Part shown: positions 7,987-15,494 of the stretch, in pieces | How positions within the stretch are numbered: the stretch's first letter is position 1 | How the letters are laid out: the number at the start of each line of letters is the position of its first letter | Assembly (NCBI RefSeq): GCF_018531445.1 | Contig: NZ_JAHDTH010000083.1 | Span: 1 to 32,319 of the forward strand | Reading direction: 5' to 3' | Length of the DNA: 32,319 nucleotides | Origin: Pseudonocardia lacus | Lineage (GTDB): Bacteria > Actinomycetota > Actinomycetes > Mycobacteriales > Pseudonocardiaceae | Program-made: the position numbers and the translations under genes | The notes under the pieces: generated by a model | What the model saw: only the letters and a program-made list of their open reading frames with translations | Told to the model about the DNA's origin: nothing | Databases searched by the model: none

Positions 7987-8580
7987 CTACCCGTCGTGCC
8001 CGACGGACACGGGCGGCCGCCAGATTCTGCTTTCCTCGATGATGACGGCCCGGTGGTAGGGCGGTAGCTCACTGTGCGACGGAAGCACCTCCACGCACGG
8101 TGTGCGGTCGCCGTGGGCGCGCAGGACGCGTTGCAGGGTCCCGGTGAGCGTCCACGGCCGTTCACCGCCGAGCACCACGACGACGCGCTGCTCCCGCCGA
8201 CCACCCAGCCGCCACGCCTGGTGCAGCGCCACGCAGCCCGGGTGGCCGCGGACGACGGCCAGCACGCTCAGCGCGGCCGTGTCCAGGCCGGTGTCGGAGG
8301 TGCGGAAGGTGGTCGTGACCTCGTCGGTCGGGTCGGTGGGCAGGATCGCGTCGAGGAGGTGCCGGGAGGCGTTCCACTCGCCGACCGAGCGCTCCAGCAG
8401 GTCGCGCTCGTCGTCGGTGAGCCCGACGCGGTGCCGGAGCAGCTCGCGGGGCAGGGTCGCGGCCAGCGCGTCGGCGCTGCCGGAGGCCAGCCAGTCGCGC
8501 ATCCGCCAGAGCAGGTCGTCGGGGAGCCGTCCGGCGAGCCGGACGAGCAACCCGTGGCACGCCTCCTCGGCCGCGCTCAT
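7987..8580 (-). CDS. Conserved protein of unknown function, single-domain paralogue of its neighbour
   Basis: A 197-residue soluble protein. The N-terminal part is helical (CHGLLVRLAGRLPDDLLWRMRDWLA); the second half alternates strands and helices (ALSVLAVVRGHP, REQRVVVVLGG, TPCVEVLPSHSELPPYHRAVI). It shares this whole plan with the first ~200 residues of the next gene; compare LPPYHRAVIIEESR with VPAYHAEAMRSAR. I recognise no catalytic motif or named family. It lies 19 bases after ridA and 19 bases before its paralogue, so all are likely one transcript. Start ATG at 8580. Confidence 0.8.
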   Translation of the reverse strand: MSAAEEACHGLLVRLAGRLPDDLLWRMRDWLASGSADALAATLPRELLRHRVGLTDDERDLLERSVGEWNASRHLLDAILPTDPTDEVTTTFRTSDTGLDTAALSVLAVVRGHPGCVALHQAWRLGGRREQRVVVVLGGERPWTLTGTLQRVLRAHGDRTPCVEVLPSHSELPPYHRAVIIEESRIWRPPVSVGHDG

Positions 8581-8599
8581 GACGCCCCCGGCGCGGTGC

Positions 8600-9064
8600 T
8601 CACGACCCGGACACCTCCACGACCAGCTCGACCTCGACGGGCACGCCGCGGGGCAGCTCGGCGACGCCGACCGCGGAGCGGGCGTGCGCGCCCGCCTCGC
8701 CGAAGACCTCGGCGAGCACGTCGGAGGCGCCGTTGACGACCTCGGGCTGGTCGGTGAAGCCGGGGGCGGAGGCGACGAACCCGACGACCTTCACCACGGC
8801 CGTCACGGCGTCGATGCCGACCAGGGCGTCGACGGCGGCCAGCGCGTTGAGGGCGCAGATGCGGGCCAGCCGCTGCGCCTCCTCGGTACTGATCGCGTCG
8901 CCGACCTTGCCGGTGGCGGCGAGCTCGCCGTCGACGAAGGGGACCTGCCCGGCGGTGAACACGAGGTTCCCGCTGCGCTTGGCGGGGACGTAGGAGCCGG
9001 CGGGTGCGCTGACCGCCGGCAGTGCGATGCCCAGCTCGCGCAGGCGCTCGCTCGTGCTCGCCAT
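8600..9064 (-). CDS. RidA-family protein (reactive imine/enamine deaminase type)
   Basis: A 154-residue member of the YjgF/YER057c/UK114 family, whose RidA branch hydrolyses reactive enamines and imines formed by PLP enzymes. Visible features are VFTAGQVPFVDGELAATGKVG, the internal ALNALAAVDALVG helix and the C-terminal HARSAVGVAELPRGVPVEVE, which keeps the Arg that binds the substrate carboxylate in RidA. It matches M. tuberculosis Rv3678c by position. The ATG at 9064 shares one base with the stop of the DUF4177 gene (TGATG), indicating coupling. True RidA activity versus another family role cannot be decided. Confidence 0.9.
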   Translation of the reverse strand: MASTSERLRELGIALPAVSAPAGSYVPAKRSGNLVFTAGQVPFVDGELAATGKVGDAISTEEAQRLARICALNALAAVDALVGIDAVTAVVKVVGFVASAPGFTDQPEVVNGASDVLAEVFGEAGAHARSAVGVAELPRGVPVEVELVVEVSGS

Positions 9065-9237
9065 CAGCCCTGCACCGGGCGCTTGAACCAGGCCACGAGC
9101 TGCTCCGCGTTCAGCCCGGTGGTGACCTGGACCAGCTCCCAGCCGTCCCGGCCGAAGTTGTTCAGGATCGCCTGGGTGTTGTGGATCAGGACGGGAGCGG
9201 TGAGGTACTCCCACCTCTGGACGGTGCCGTCGCTCAT
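9064..9237 (-). CDS. DUF4177 small protein
   Basis: A 57-residue protein with the DUF4177 pattern: RWEYLTAPVLIHNTQAILN, then FGRDGWELVQV and a closing VAWFKRP. Position matches M. tuberculosis Rv3678A, between ridA and the Get3-like pair. Function is unknown. The ATG at 9237 is preferred over the upstream in-frame start because it places the conserved WEY strand close to the N-terminus. It is the first gene of the leftward operon, facing bagA across 71 bases. Confidence 0.85.
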   Translation of the reverse strand: MSDGTVQRWEYLTAPVLIHNTQAILNNFGRDGWELVQVTTGLNAEQLVAWFKRPVQG

Positions 9238-9296
9238 GACCGGGGACTGTAGCCAGCGCCTCATCGGCTCGGGCGGCCGGTCGGGCCGATGCTCCG

Positions 9297-9302
9297 TAGC
9301 CT
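9297..9302 (+). promoter_or_regulatory. Candidate -10 element of a leaderless bagA transcript
   Basis: TAGCCT lies six bases before the GTG start of bagA, with no ribosome site between. This spacing would put the first transcribed base at or next to the start codon. Confidence 0.45.
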
Positions 9303-9308
9303 GGGATC

Positions 9309-10337
9309 GTGACTCCCACCGGTTGGCCAGCGGCGTTGTCGGGCGCCCGCCTGCACGTCGTGACGGGCAAGGGCGGGACCGGCAAGTCCACCGTGGCCGC
9401 CGCGCTGGCGTTGGCGCTGGCCACGGGCGGCAAGCGCACCCTGCTCGTGGAGGTCGAGGGCCGCCAGGGCATCGCCCAGCTGTTCGACAGCCCGCCGCTG
9501 CCCTACGAGGAGCGCAAGATCGCGGTCGCCCCGGGCGGTGGCGAGGTCAGGGCGCTGGCGGTGGACGCCGAGGCGGCCCTGCTGGAGTACTTCGAGCTGT
9601 TCTACCGGTTGGGGATGGCCGGGCGCACGCTGCGCCGGATGGGCGCGATCGAGTTCGCCACCACGCTGGCCCCGGGCCTGCGCGACGTGCTGCTCACCGG
9701 CAAGGTCAAGGAGTGCGTCAACCGCACCGGCCCCGACGGGCGCCCCGCCTACGACGCCGTCGTCCTCGACGCGCCCCCCACCGGGCGGGTGGTCAGCTTC
9801 CTCGACGTCACCAAGGCCATGGCCGACCTGGCCCGCAGCGGCCCGATCCACACCCAGGCCGAGGGCGTCGTCCAGGTGCTGCACTCGGGGCTCACCGCGA
9901 TCCACCTGGTGACGCTGCTGGAGGAGCTGCCGGTGACCGAGACCCTGGAGACCGTCGACGAGCTGGTCGCGGCCGACCTGCGACCCGGGGCGGTGATCGT
10001 CAACCGGGTCCGCCCGCGGTGGCTGCCCGACCGCTCGGTCGCCGCGGCGGCCAGCGGCCGGGTCGACGCCGAGCGCATCCGGGCCGGGCTGTCCGGCGCC
10101 GGTGTCGACCTCCCCCCGGACGTCATCGACGGCCTCGTCGCCGAGACGGTGGAGCACGCCGTCCGGGTGAACTCCGAGTCCGCCGCGCTGCAGCGGCTGT
10201 CGGAGGGGGCCGACCGCCCCCGCCTGGAGCTGCCGCAGCTGGTCGACGGCGTCGACCTCGGGTCCCTCTACGACCTGGCGGCCGCGCTGGTCGAGCAGGG
10301 AGTGGCGGTCAGGGCCCTGAGCGGGGCCGGCGCATGA
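9309..10337 (+). CDS. bagA: Get3/ArsA-like ATPase, first subunit (BagA-like)
   Basis: A 342-residue P-loop ATPase of the SIMIBI class. The deviant Walker A is GKGGTGKST (residues 20-28), with both the signature Lys21 and Lys26. Further motifs are LLVEVEGRQG and VVLDAPPTGRVVSFLD (Walker B/switch region). It corresponds to Rv3679, which together with Rv3680 forms the mycobacterial Get3-like pair; these proteins act in the cytoplasm and are related to tail-anchored-protein and arsenite ATPases. No arsenite-binding Cys triad is visible. The GTG at 9309 has a -10-like TAGCCT six bases upstream, suggesting leaderless expression. It overlaps bagB by four bases. Confidence 0.92.
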   Translation: MTPTGWPAALSGARLHVVTGKGGTGKSTVAAALALALATGGKRTLLVEVEGRQGIAQLFDSPPLPYEERKIAVAPGGGEVRALAVDAEAALLEYFELFYRLGMAGRTLRRMGAIEFATTLAPGLRDVLLTGKVKECVNRTGPDGRPAYDAVVLDAPPTGRVVSFLDVTKAMADLARSGPIHTQAEGVVQVLHSGLTAIHLVTLLEELPVTETLETVDELVAADLRPGAVIVNRVRPRWLPDRSVAAAASGRVDAERIRAGLSGAGVDLPPDVIDGLVAETVEHAVRVNSESAALQRLSEGADRPRLELPQLVDGVDLGSLYDLAAALVEQGVAVRALSGAGA

Positions 10338-11491
10338 CCCCGGTGCTGGACGTCGACGCGCTGATCGACGACCCCGGGACCCGGGTGATCGTGTGCTGCG
10401 GTTCCGGCGGGGTCGGCAAGACGACCACCTCCGCGGCGCTGGCGGTGCGCGCCGCCGAGCGCGGCAGGCGCACCGTGGTGCTGACCATCGACCCGGCGCG
10501 GCGGCTGGCCCAGGCGCTGGGGCTGGAGGCGCTGGAGAACGAGCCGGGCCGCGTCGACCACGTCGACACGGTGCCGGGCGGCGAGCTGCACGCGATGATG
10601 CTGGACATGCGCCGCACCTTCGACGAGATGGTGCAGACGCACTCCACGCCCGAGCGGGCCGAGGCGATCCTGGCCAACCCCTTCTACCAGACCATCTCCA
10701 CGTCGTTCTCCGGAACGCAGGAGTACATGGCCATGGAGAAGCTGGGCCAGCTGGCCGCGACCGGCCAGTGGGACCTGATCGTGGTCGACACCCCGCCGTC
10801 GCGCTCGGCGCTGGACTTCCTCGACGCCCCGCAGCGGATGTCGAACTTCCTCGACGGCCGGATGATCCGGCTCCTCTCGGCGCCCGCGAGGGCCGGTGGC
10901 CGAGGGCTGCGCAAGATCGTCAGTGCCGGGTTCGGGCTGTTCGCGAAGGCCGTCTCCACCATCCTGGGCGGCCAGATGCTGGCCGACGCCTCGGCGTTCG
11001 TGCAGGCCTTCGACACGATGTTCGGCGGCTTCCGGGAGCGCGCCGAGGCCACCTACGCGCTGCTGCGCTCGCCGGGCACGGCGTTCCTGGTGGTGGCGGC
11101 GCCGGAGCCGGACGCGCTGCGCGAGGCCGCGTACTTCGTCGACCGGCTCTCCGCGGAGGAGATGCCGCTGGCCGGGCTGGTGCTCAACCGGACCCACCCG
11201 GTGCTGGCGCCGCTGTCGGCCACCCGGGCCCGCGCGGTGGCGGAGAACCTGCGCGGCGCCCCGCTGGCGGCCTCGGTGCTGCGGCTGCACGCCGACCGGG
11301 TCGACCTGGCCGAGCGCGAGGAGCGGCTGCTCACCCGGTTCACCGGGGCGCACCGCGAGGTCGCGGTGACCAGGGTGCCGGTGGTGCCCGGGGCCGTCGC
11401 CGACCTGGACGGGCTGCGCGAGATCGGGGCCCGGCTGGCCGCCGACGGCGACACCGGGCGGGTGCCGGCCGGGCTGCGCTCCGCGCGCTGA
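10334..11491 (+). CDS. bagB: Get3/ArsA-like ATPase, second subunit (BagB-like)
   Basis: A 385-residue P-loop ATPase, partner of the preceding gene and very similar to Rv3680. Its P-loop is GSGGVGKTT (residues 23-31): the catalytic Lys29 is present, but Ser24 replaces the signature Lys of deviant Walker A motifs. Other motifs are LTIDPARRLAQALG (switch I), TQEYMAMEKL and VVDTPPSRSALDFLD (Walker B/switch II), and LVLNRTHP (nucleotide-base region). A start overlap (ATGA) with bagA supports matched synthesis, as for a heteromeric ATPase. It ends 10 bases before the convergent whiB stop. Confidence 0.92.
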   Translation: MTPVLDVDALIDDPGTRVIVCCGSGGVGKTTTSAALAVRAAERGRRTVVLTIDPARRLAQALGLEALENEPGRVDHVDTVPGGELHAMMLDMRRTFDEMVQTHSTPERAEAILANPFYQTISTSFSGTQEYMAMEKLGQLAATGQWDLIVVDTPPSRSALDFLDAPQRMSNFLDGRMIRLLSAPARAGGRGLRKIVSAGFGLFAKAVSTILGGQMLADASAFVQAFDTMFGGFRERAEATYALLRSPGTAFLVVAAPEPDALREAAYFVDRLSAEEMPLAGLVLNRTHPVLAPLSATRARAVAENLRGAPLAASVLRLHADRVDLAEREERLLTRFTGAHREVAVTRVPVVPGAVADLDGLREIGARLAADGDTGRVPAGLRSAR

Positions 11492-11501
11492 GCCGGGCCG
11501 G

Positions 11502-11807
11502 TCACGGCTGGGGGGTGTCGGCGGTCTCGCGGCGGTAGTGCGCGGTGCGGGCGTCGGTGAGCAGGTCCATCCAGTCGTCGACGTCCGGGCGCCTGCGCAG
11601 CAGGGCCCGGCGCTCGCGCTCGGTCATCCCGCCCCAGACGCCGAACTCGATGCCCTCGTCGAGGGCGTGCGCCAGGCACTCGGTGCGCACCGGGCAGGTG
11701 CGGCAGAACAGCTTGGCCTCGCGCTGCTGCGCGCCGACGACGAAGAGGTCCTCCGCGTCGGTGGTGCCGCACTTCGCCGCAACCCGCCAGTTCCACTGCT
11801 CGGTCAT
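11502..11807 (-). CDS. whiB4: WhiB-family iron-sulfur regulator (WhiB4-like)
   Basis: A 101-residue actinobacterial redox-sensing transcription regulator. The four cluster cysteines are in AAKCGTT, FCRTC and RTECL (the last three spaced C-X2-C-X5-C). The turn FGVWGG follows, then a basic stretch ERRALLRRRP that contacts DNA or the sigma factor. Position between bagB and ponA2 matches M. tuberculosis whiB4, which responds to oxygen and NO. The ATG at 11807 has GGAGG five bases upstream; a longer in-frame start is possible but lacks such a site. It diverges from ponA2 across about 180 bases. Confidence 0.92.
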   Translation of the reverse strand: MTEQWNWRVAAKCGTTDAEDLFVVGAQQREAKLFCRTCPVRTECLAHALDEGIEFGVWGGMTERERRALLRRRPDVDDWMDLLTDARTAHYRRETADTPQP

Positions 11808-11972
11808 GGTCGCCTCCGTCGCTCGCGGTGTTCCGCGCCGGTCGGTGGTGGGGGACCCCGTCCTGACCGGCATGGATGAATTCTGCGAGCGCCCGGTGGC
11901 GCCGGGTACCGAGCAAAAATACTCAACCGGCCGGCCGGGGCGGACCTGACGAGGGGGTGACAGGGCGCGGCG

Positions 11973-11978
11973 TAGGCT
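11973..11978 (+). promoter_or_regulatory. Candidate -10 element of ponA2
   Basis: TAGGCT lies eight bases before the GTG start and there is no ribosome site between, so the ponA2 message may be leaderless. No convincing -35 was found. Confidence 0.35.
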
Positions 11979-11986
11979 CGCCATCC

Positions 11987-14419
11987 GTGAGGTCCCCAGG
12001 TGCCACCCGATCGATCGCGACGCTGCTCGGGCTGTGCGTCCTGGCCGGCGTGCTCGTCGCCGGCATGGTGTTCCCGGCCGCCGCAGGCGTGGGCCTGGTG
12101 GCCAGCGACGCGGGCGACAGCGTGCAGGCCGTGTCGACCGACCTGCTGGACGGCCCGCTGCCGCAGACCAGCGTCGTCACCGACAGCGAGGGCAACCCGA
12201 TCGCCCGGTTCTTCGAGCCCAACCAGAACCGCGTGGCGATGCGGCCCGACCAGATCTCCCCGGCGATGAAGGCGGCCATGGTCGCCATCGAGGACCGGCG
12301 CTTCTACCAGCACCAGGGCGTCGACTGGCAGGGCACGATCCGCGCGGTCGTCACCAACCAGGTCTCCGGCGACATCCAGCAGGGCGCCTCCACGCTGACC
12401 CAGCAGTACGTCAAGAACTACATGCTCTACGTGGCCGCGGAGACCGAGACCGAGCGGCTCAAGGCCACCGAGCAGACCCCGGCCCGCAAGCTCAAGGAGG
12501 CCCAGATCGCCCTCCAGCTCGAGCAGCAGCTCGGCAAGGAGGAGATCCTCACCCGCTACCTGAACATCGTCTCGTTCGGCAACGGGGCCTCCGGCATCGC
12601 CGCGGCGGCGCGCACCTACTTCGGCACCACGGCCGACCAGCTCACCGTGCCGCAGGCGGCGCTGCTGGCCGGCAACGTGCGCAACCCCAGCGCCACCGAC
12701 CCGGTCAACAACCCCGAGGACGCGCTGGCCCGCCGCAACACCGTCATCCAGCAGATGCGCGACCAGCAGATGATCGACGAGGCGCAGGCGAAGGAGGCGC
12801 TCGACGCCCCGCTGGGCATCGTCAGCCCGCTCAACGTCCAGCCGGCCGGCTGCATCGGCGCGGGCGACGCCGGGTTCTTCTGCCGCTACGTGGAGACCTA
12901 CCTGGCCGGTGCCGGGTTCTCCACCGAGCAGATCAACCGCGGCGGCTACACGATCAAGTCCACGCTGGACCCGGCCGCGATGCAGAAGATGAAGGCCGCG
13001 CTGGACGCGGAGGTCCCGCCGGACCAGCCGAACGTCGCCGACGTGATGTCGCTGGTGCAGCCGGGCAAGGACAAGCACCGGGTGCTGGCGATGGGCTCCA
13101 GCCGGGTCTTCGGCCTGGACGGCGAGAAGCTGGAGACCAGCTACGGGCTGCCCTACGAGCCGGTGCCGCTGGGCGCGGGCTCGACGTACAAGGTGTTCAC
13201 CGCGGCCACCGCCCTGGAGAAGGGGCTGGGCATCAACTACCAGCTCACGGTGCCGCCGTCCGGCTACGCGTCGCCGATCTACACCGACGGCGGCGGGCGC
13301 CCGCTGCCGGTGCAGAACTCCGGCAACTACTCCGAGCGCATGACCATCACCGACGCGCTGGCCCAGTCGCCGAACACGGCGTTCATCAAGCTGATGGAGT
13401 TCACCGGCGTCCCGGACGTGGTGGACATGGCGGTGCGGCTGGGCATGCGCTCGCTGGCCACCACCCCGTTCAAGGACCCGAACACCGGCCGCAACACCGA
13501 CCGGTCGATCGCCGAGGTCACCAAGTCCCAGAAGCAGGCCTCGTTCACCCTCGGCGTGAGCCCGACCAGCGTGCTGGAGCTGGCGAACGTGGGGGCGACG
13601 CTGGCCAGCGAGGGCATGTGGTGCCCGCCCAGCCCGATCGAGTCGATCACCGACCCGGCCGGCAACCCGGTGCCGGTCACCGAGGCGCCGTGCGAGCAGG
13701 TCGTCGACCCCGGCCTGGCCAACACGCTGCTGACCGGTATGAGCAAGGACGACATCCCCGGCGGGACGGCGGCCAGGGCGGCCGGTGAGGTCGGCTGGAA
13801 CCGGCCGATGGCCGGCAAGACCGGCACCACCCAGCAGCACAAGTCGGCGGCGTTCCTGGGGGTCGTGCCGCAGGCCTCGGGCGCGGTCATCGCGTTCGAC
13901 AACTCCAACGCCCCCAAGCCGCTCTGCGACGGCGCGGGCGCCCCGTACGCCTGCCGGTCCGGCAACATCTTCGGCGGCAAGACCCCGGCCGAGACCTGGT
14001 TCGGCACCATGACGGCCTACCTGGAGGGCCAGCCGGTGCTGCCGCTGCCCCCGACGGACCCGCGCTACCTGGAGGGCGGCGCCGAGTCCCGGGTGCCCGA
14101 CGTGGTCGGTCGCGGCCAGAACGACGCGCGGGCCACCCTGGAGGGGGCCGGCTGGGCCGTCACCACCCGCACGGTGGACAACGCGGCGTCCAAGGGCACG
14201 GTGGTCGGGCAGAGCCCGCGGGGCACCGCGCTGCCCGGCGAGACGATCCTGCTGAGCGTCAGCAGCGGCACGGTCCCGCCGCCCCCGGCCGCCCCGGGCG
14301 CCGATGAGTCGGGTGGCGGCGCCCCCGACGACGGCGGGGACGGCGGGGACGGTGGCGATGGTGACGGCGGCGACGGCGACGGCGGTGGCGAGGACGGCGG
14401 TGGTGACGGCGACGGCTGA
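11987..14419 (+). CDS. ponA2: Class A penicillin-binding protein with PASTA domain (PonA2-like)
   Basis: A bifunctional peptidoglycan glycosyltransferase/transpeptidase of 810 residues. One N-terminal membrane anchor (about 10-35) is followed by the glycosyltransferase domain with catalytic Glu102 in EDRRFYQH, GASTLTQQYVKN and RKLKEAQIALQLE. The transpeptidase domain has STYK (Ser399/Lys402), SPN and KTGT (Lys611). One PASTA domain (about 700-762, VPDVVGRGQNDARATLEGAG) follows. The C-terminus is an unusual Gly/Asp-only tail (about 775-810). The open frame extends upstream, but the GTG at 11987 places the anchor near the N-terminus. It is divergent from whiB4, as in mycobacteria. Confidence 0.93.
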   Translation: MRSPGATRSIATLLGLCVLAGVLVAGMVFPAAAGVGLVASDAGDSVQAVSTDLLDGPLPQTSVVTDSEGNPIARFFEPNQNRVAMRPDQISPAMKAAMVAIEDRRFYQHQGVDWQGTIRAVVTNQVSGDIQQGASTLTQQYVKNYMLYVAAETETERLKATEQTPARKLKEAQIALQLEQQLGKEEILTRYLNIVSFGNGASGIAAAARTYFGTTADQLTVPQAALLAGNVRNPSATDPVNNPEDALARRNTVIQQMRDQQMIDEAQAKEALDAPLGIVSPLNVQPAGCIGAGDAGFFCRYVETYLAGAGFSTEQINRGGYTIKSTLDPAAMQKMKAALDAEVPPDQPNVADVMSLVQPGKDKHRVLAMGSSRVFGLDGEKLETSYGLPYEPVPLGAGSTYKVFTAATALEKGLGINYQLTVPPSGYASPIYTDGGGRPLPVQNSGNYSERMTITDALAQSPNTAFIKLMEFTGVPDVVDMAVRLGMRSLATTPFKDPNTGRNTDRSIAEVTKSQKQASFTLGVSPTSVLELANVGATLASEGMWCPPSPIESITDPAGNPVPVTEAPCEQVVDPGLANTLLTGMSKDDIPGGTAARAAGEVGWNRPMAGKTGTTQQHKSAAFLGVVPQASGAVIAFDNSNAPKPLCDGAGAPYACRSGNIFGGKTPAETWFGTMTAYLEGQPVLPLPPTDPRYLEGGAESRVPDVVGRGQNDARATLEGAGWAVTTRTVDNAASKGTVVGQSPRGTALPGETILLSVSSGTVPPPPAAPGADESGGGAPDDGGDGGDGGDGDGGDGDGGGEDGGGDGDG

Positions 14420-14494
14420 GGCCGCGCCGTCCCCTGTCCGGGGGCGGTACGGGAGCGGCCCGCGTTGCGCCCAGCGCCGGGTCGGCGGTCGGCC

Positions 14495-14500
14495 TACCAT
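14495..14500 (+). promoter_or_regulatory. Candidate -10 element before the Pro-rich membrane protein
   Basis: TACCAT is eight bases before the ATG at 14509, without a ribosome site, consistent with a leaderless message. Confidence 0.35.
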
Positions 14501-14508
14501 TCGGCGGC

Positions 14509-15339
14509 ATGACCGGACGTCTCCGCGGAGCAGGACCCGCCGGTGACGCCGCCCAGCCGGTCCCCGCCATCGGCGCCGTGACCGGCTGGCTGGGCCGGCT
14601 CGGCGACGCACTGCGCGGGCCCGGGCGGGCCGAGCCGCCCGCCGGCATGACGGTCGCCGACCTGGTGTCGGCGCGCGGCCTGGACGCGGCGCCCCCCGCC
14701 CCCGCGACCGCCGAGCCGGCGCCGGTCGAGCGCGGTCCTGGACCCGCCGTCGGCGAGCCCGCGATCGTCCACGACGGAGCCGAGGACTCCGCGGTCGTCG
14801 AAGTGGCCGTCGACGAGCCCGTCGTCGAGGACTCCGAGGCCGCCGATCCGGACGTGGGACCGGCCGCCGCCGTCGCCCGTCGCGATCAGCCCTTCGCCGT
14901 CGCGGAACCGGCCCCCGAACCGGCGCTGTCCACGGCGCTCCCGCCGCCGTCCGACCCCGACCTGCTCGCCCCGCCGTGGGTGCGCGTCGCCCCCGCCGAG
15001 CCCGACCGCGACCCGGTCGCGGTCGCCGTGCTCGTCGAGGAGCCCGACCCGGCCGTGGCCACCGACCGGCTGACCCACCCGCCGCCCGCCGTCATCGCAT
15101 CCACGCCGGCCCCGGCCCCGCCACCGATCCCGGCGCCGTCCGCGCCGCCCCGGCGGGCACCGACGCGGTTCTCCGTCGCGCCCCGCCCCACCGTCGTCGA
15201 CGACCTGTCGATCACCGGCCTGACCCGGCGTTCCCGCAGCCTGTGGGGGTCGCGGCTGTTCGCCCTGTTCTTCGCGTTCGTCTACCTGACGATCCTGGTG
15301 CAGCTGGTCGACTCGCTGCTGCACCCCGTCTACCGGTGA
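14509..15339 (+). CDS. Pro/Ala/Glu-rich protein with C-terminal membrane anchor
   Basis: A 276-residue protein of unknown function. A short N-terminal part contains MTVADLVSARGLDAAP. Residues about 60-225 are low-complexity, rich in Pro, Ala, Val, Glu and Asp, and probably disordered. A conserved-looking C-terminus (VDDLSITGLTRRSRSLWGSR) ends in one transmembrane helix (LFALFFAFVYLTILVQLV) with only ten residues after it. With no signal peptide, this is a tail-anchored arrangement with most of the protein in the cytoplasm. It lies between ponA2 and the MFS-kinase fusion. Tail anchoring is interesting given the Get3-like ATPases 3 kb away, but a link is speculative. Confidence 0.75.
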   Translation: MTGRLRGAGPAGDAAQPVPAIGAVTGWLGRLGDALRGPGRAEPPAGMTVADLVSARGLDAAPPAPATAEPAPVERGPGPAVGEPAIVHDGAEDSAVVEVAVDEPVVEDSEAADPDVGPAAAVARRDQPFAVAEPAPEPALSTALPPPSDPDLLAPPWVRVAPAEPDRDPVAVAVLVEEPDPAVATDRLTHPPPAVIASTPAPAPPPIPAPSAPPRRAPTRFSVAPRPTVVDDLSITGLTRRSRSLWGSRLFALFFAFVYLTILVQLVDSLLHPVYR

Positions 15340-15403
15340 GGTCGGGCCGTCCCGACTGAGATGGCGCTGAGCACCGCTGGCGCCGCGGGGGTGACTGCTC
15401 CAC

Positions 15404-15409
15404 TAGCCT
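15404..15409 (+). promoter_or_regulatory. Candidate -10 element upstream of the MFS-Tmk fusion gene
   Basis: TAGCCT occurs 85 bases before the start; unlike other copies in this window it would leave a leader carrying a good ribosome site (GGAGG, 15481-15485). Confidence 0.3.
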
Positions 15410-15494
15410 GACCCCAGCTGGGTATCCCCGGTGCGAGCAGGGCCCGCCGGCCCGACCCCCAGGACCGGCGCGCGCCGACGGGAGGTGAGCCGCG

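Noticed and set aside
3778..8204. Very long overlapping open frames on both strands, several of 800 codons or more
   Set aside because: High G+C removes stop codons from all frames. Only the frames with family motifs and third-position G/C bias (metallo-hydrolase, Nudix, the two paralogues) were kept; the others are Arg/Pro/Gly-rich shadows.
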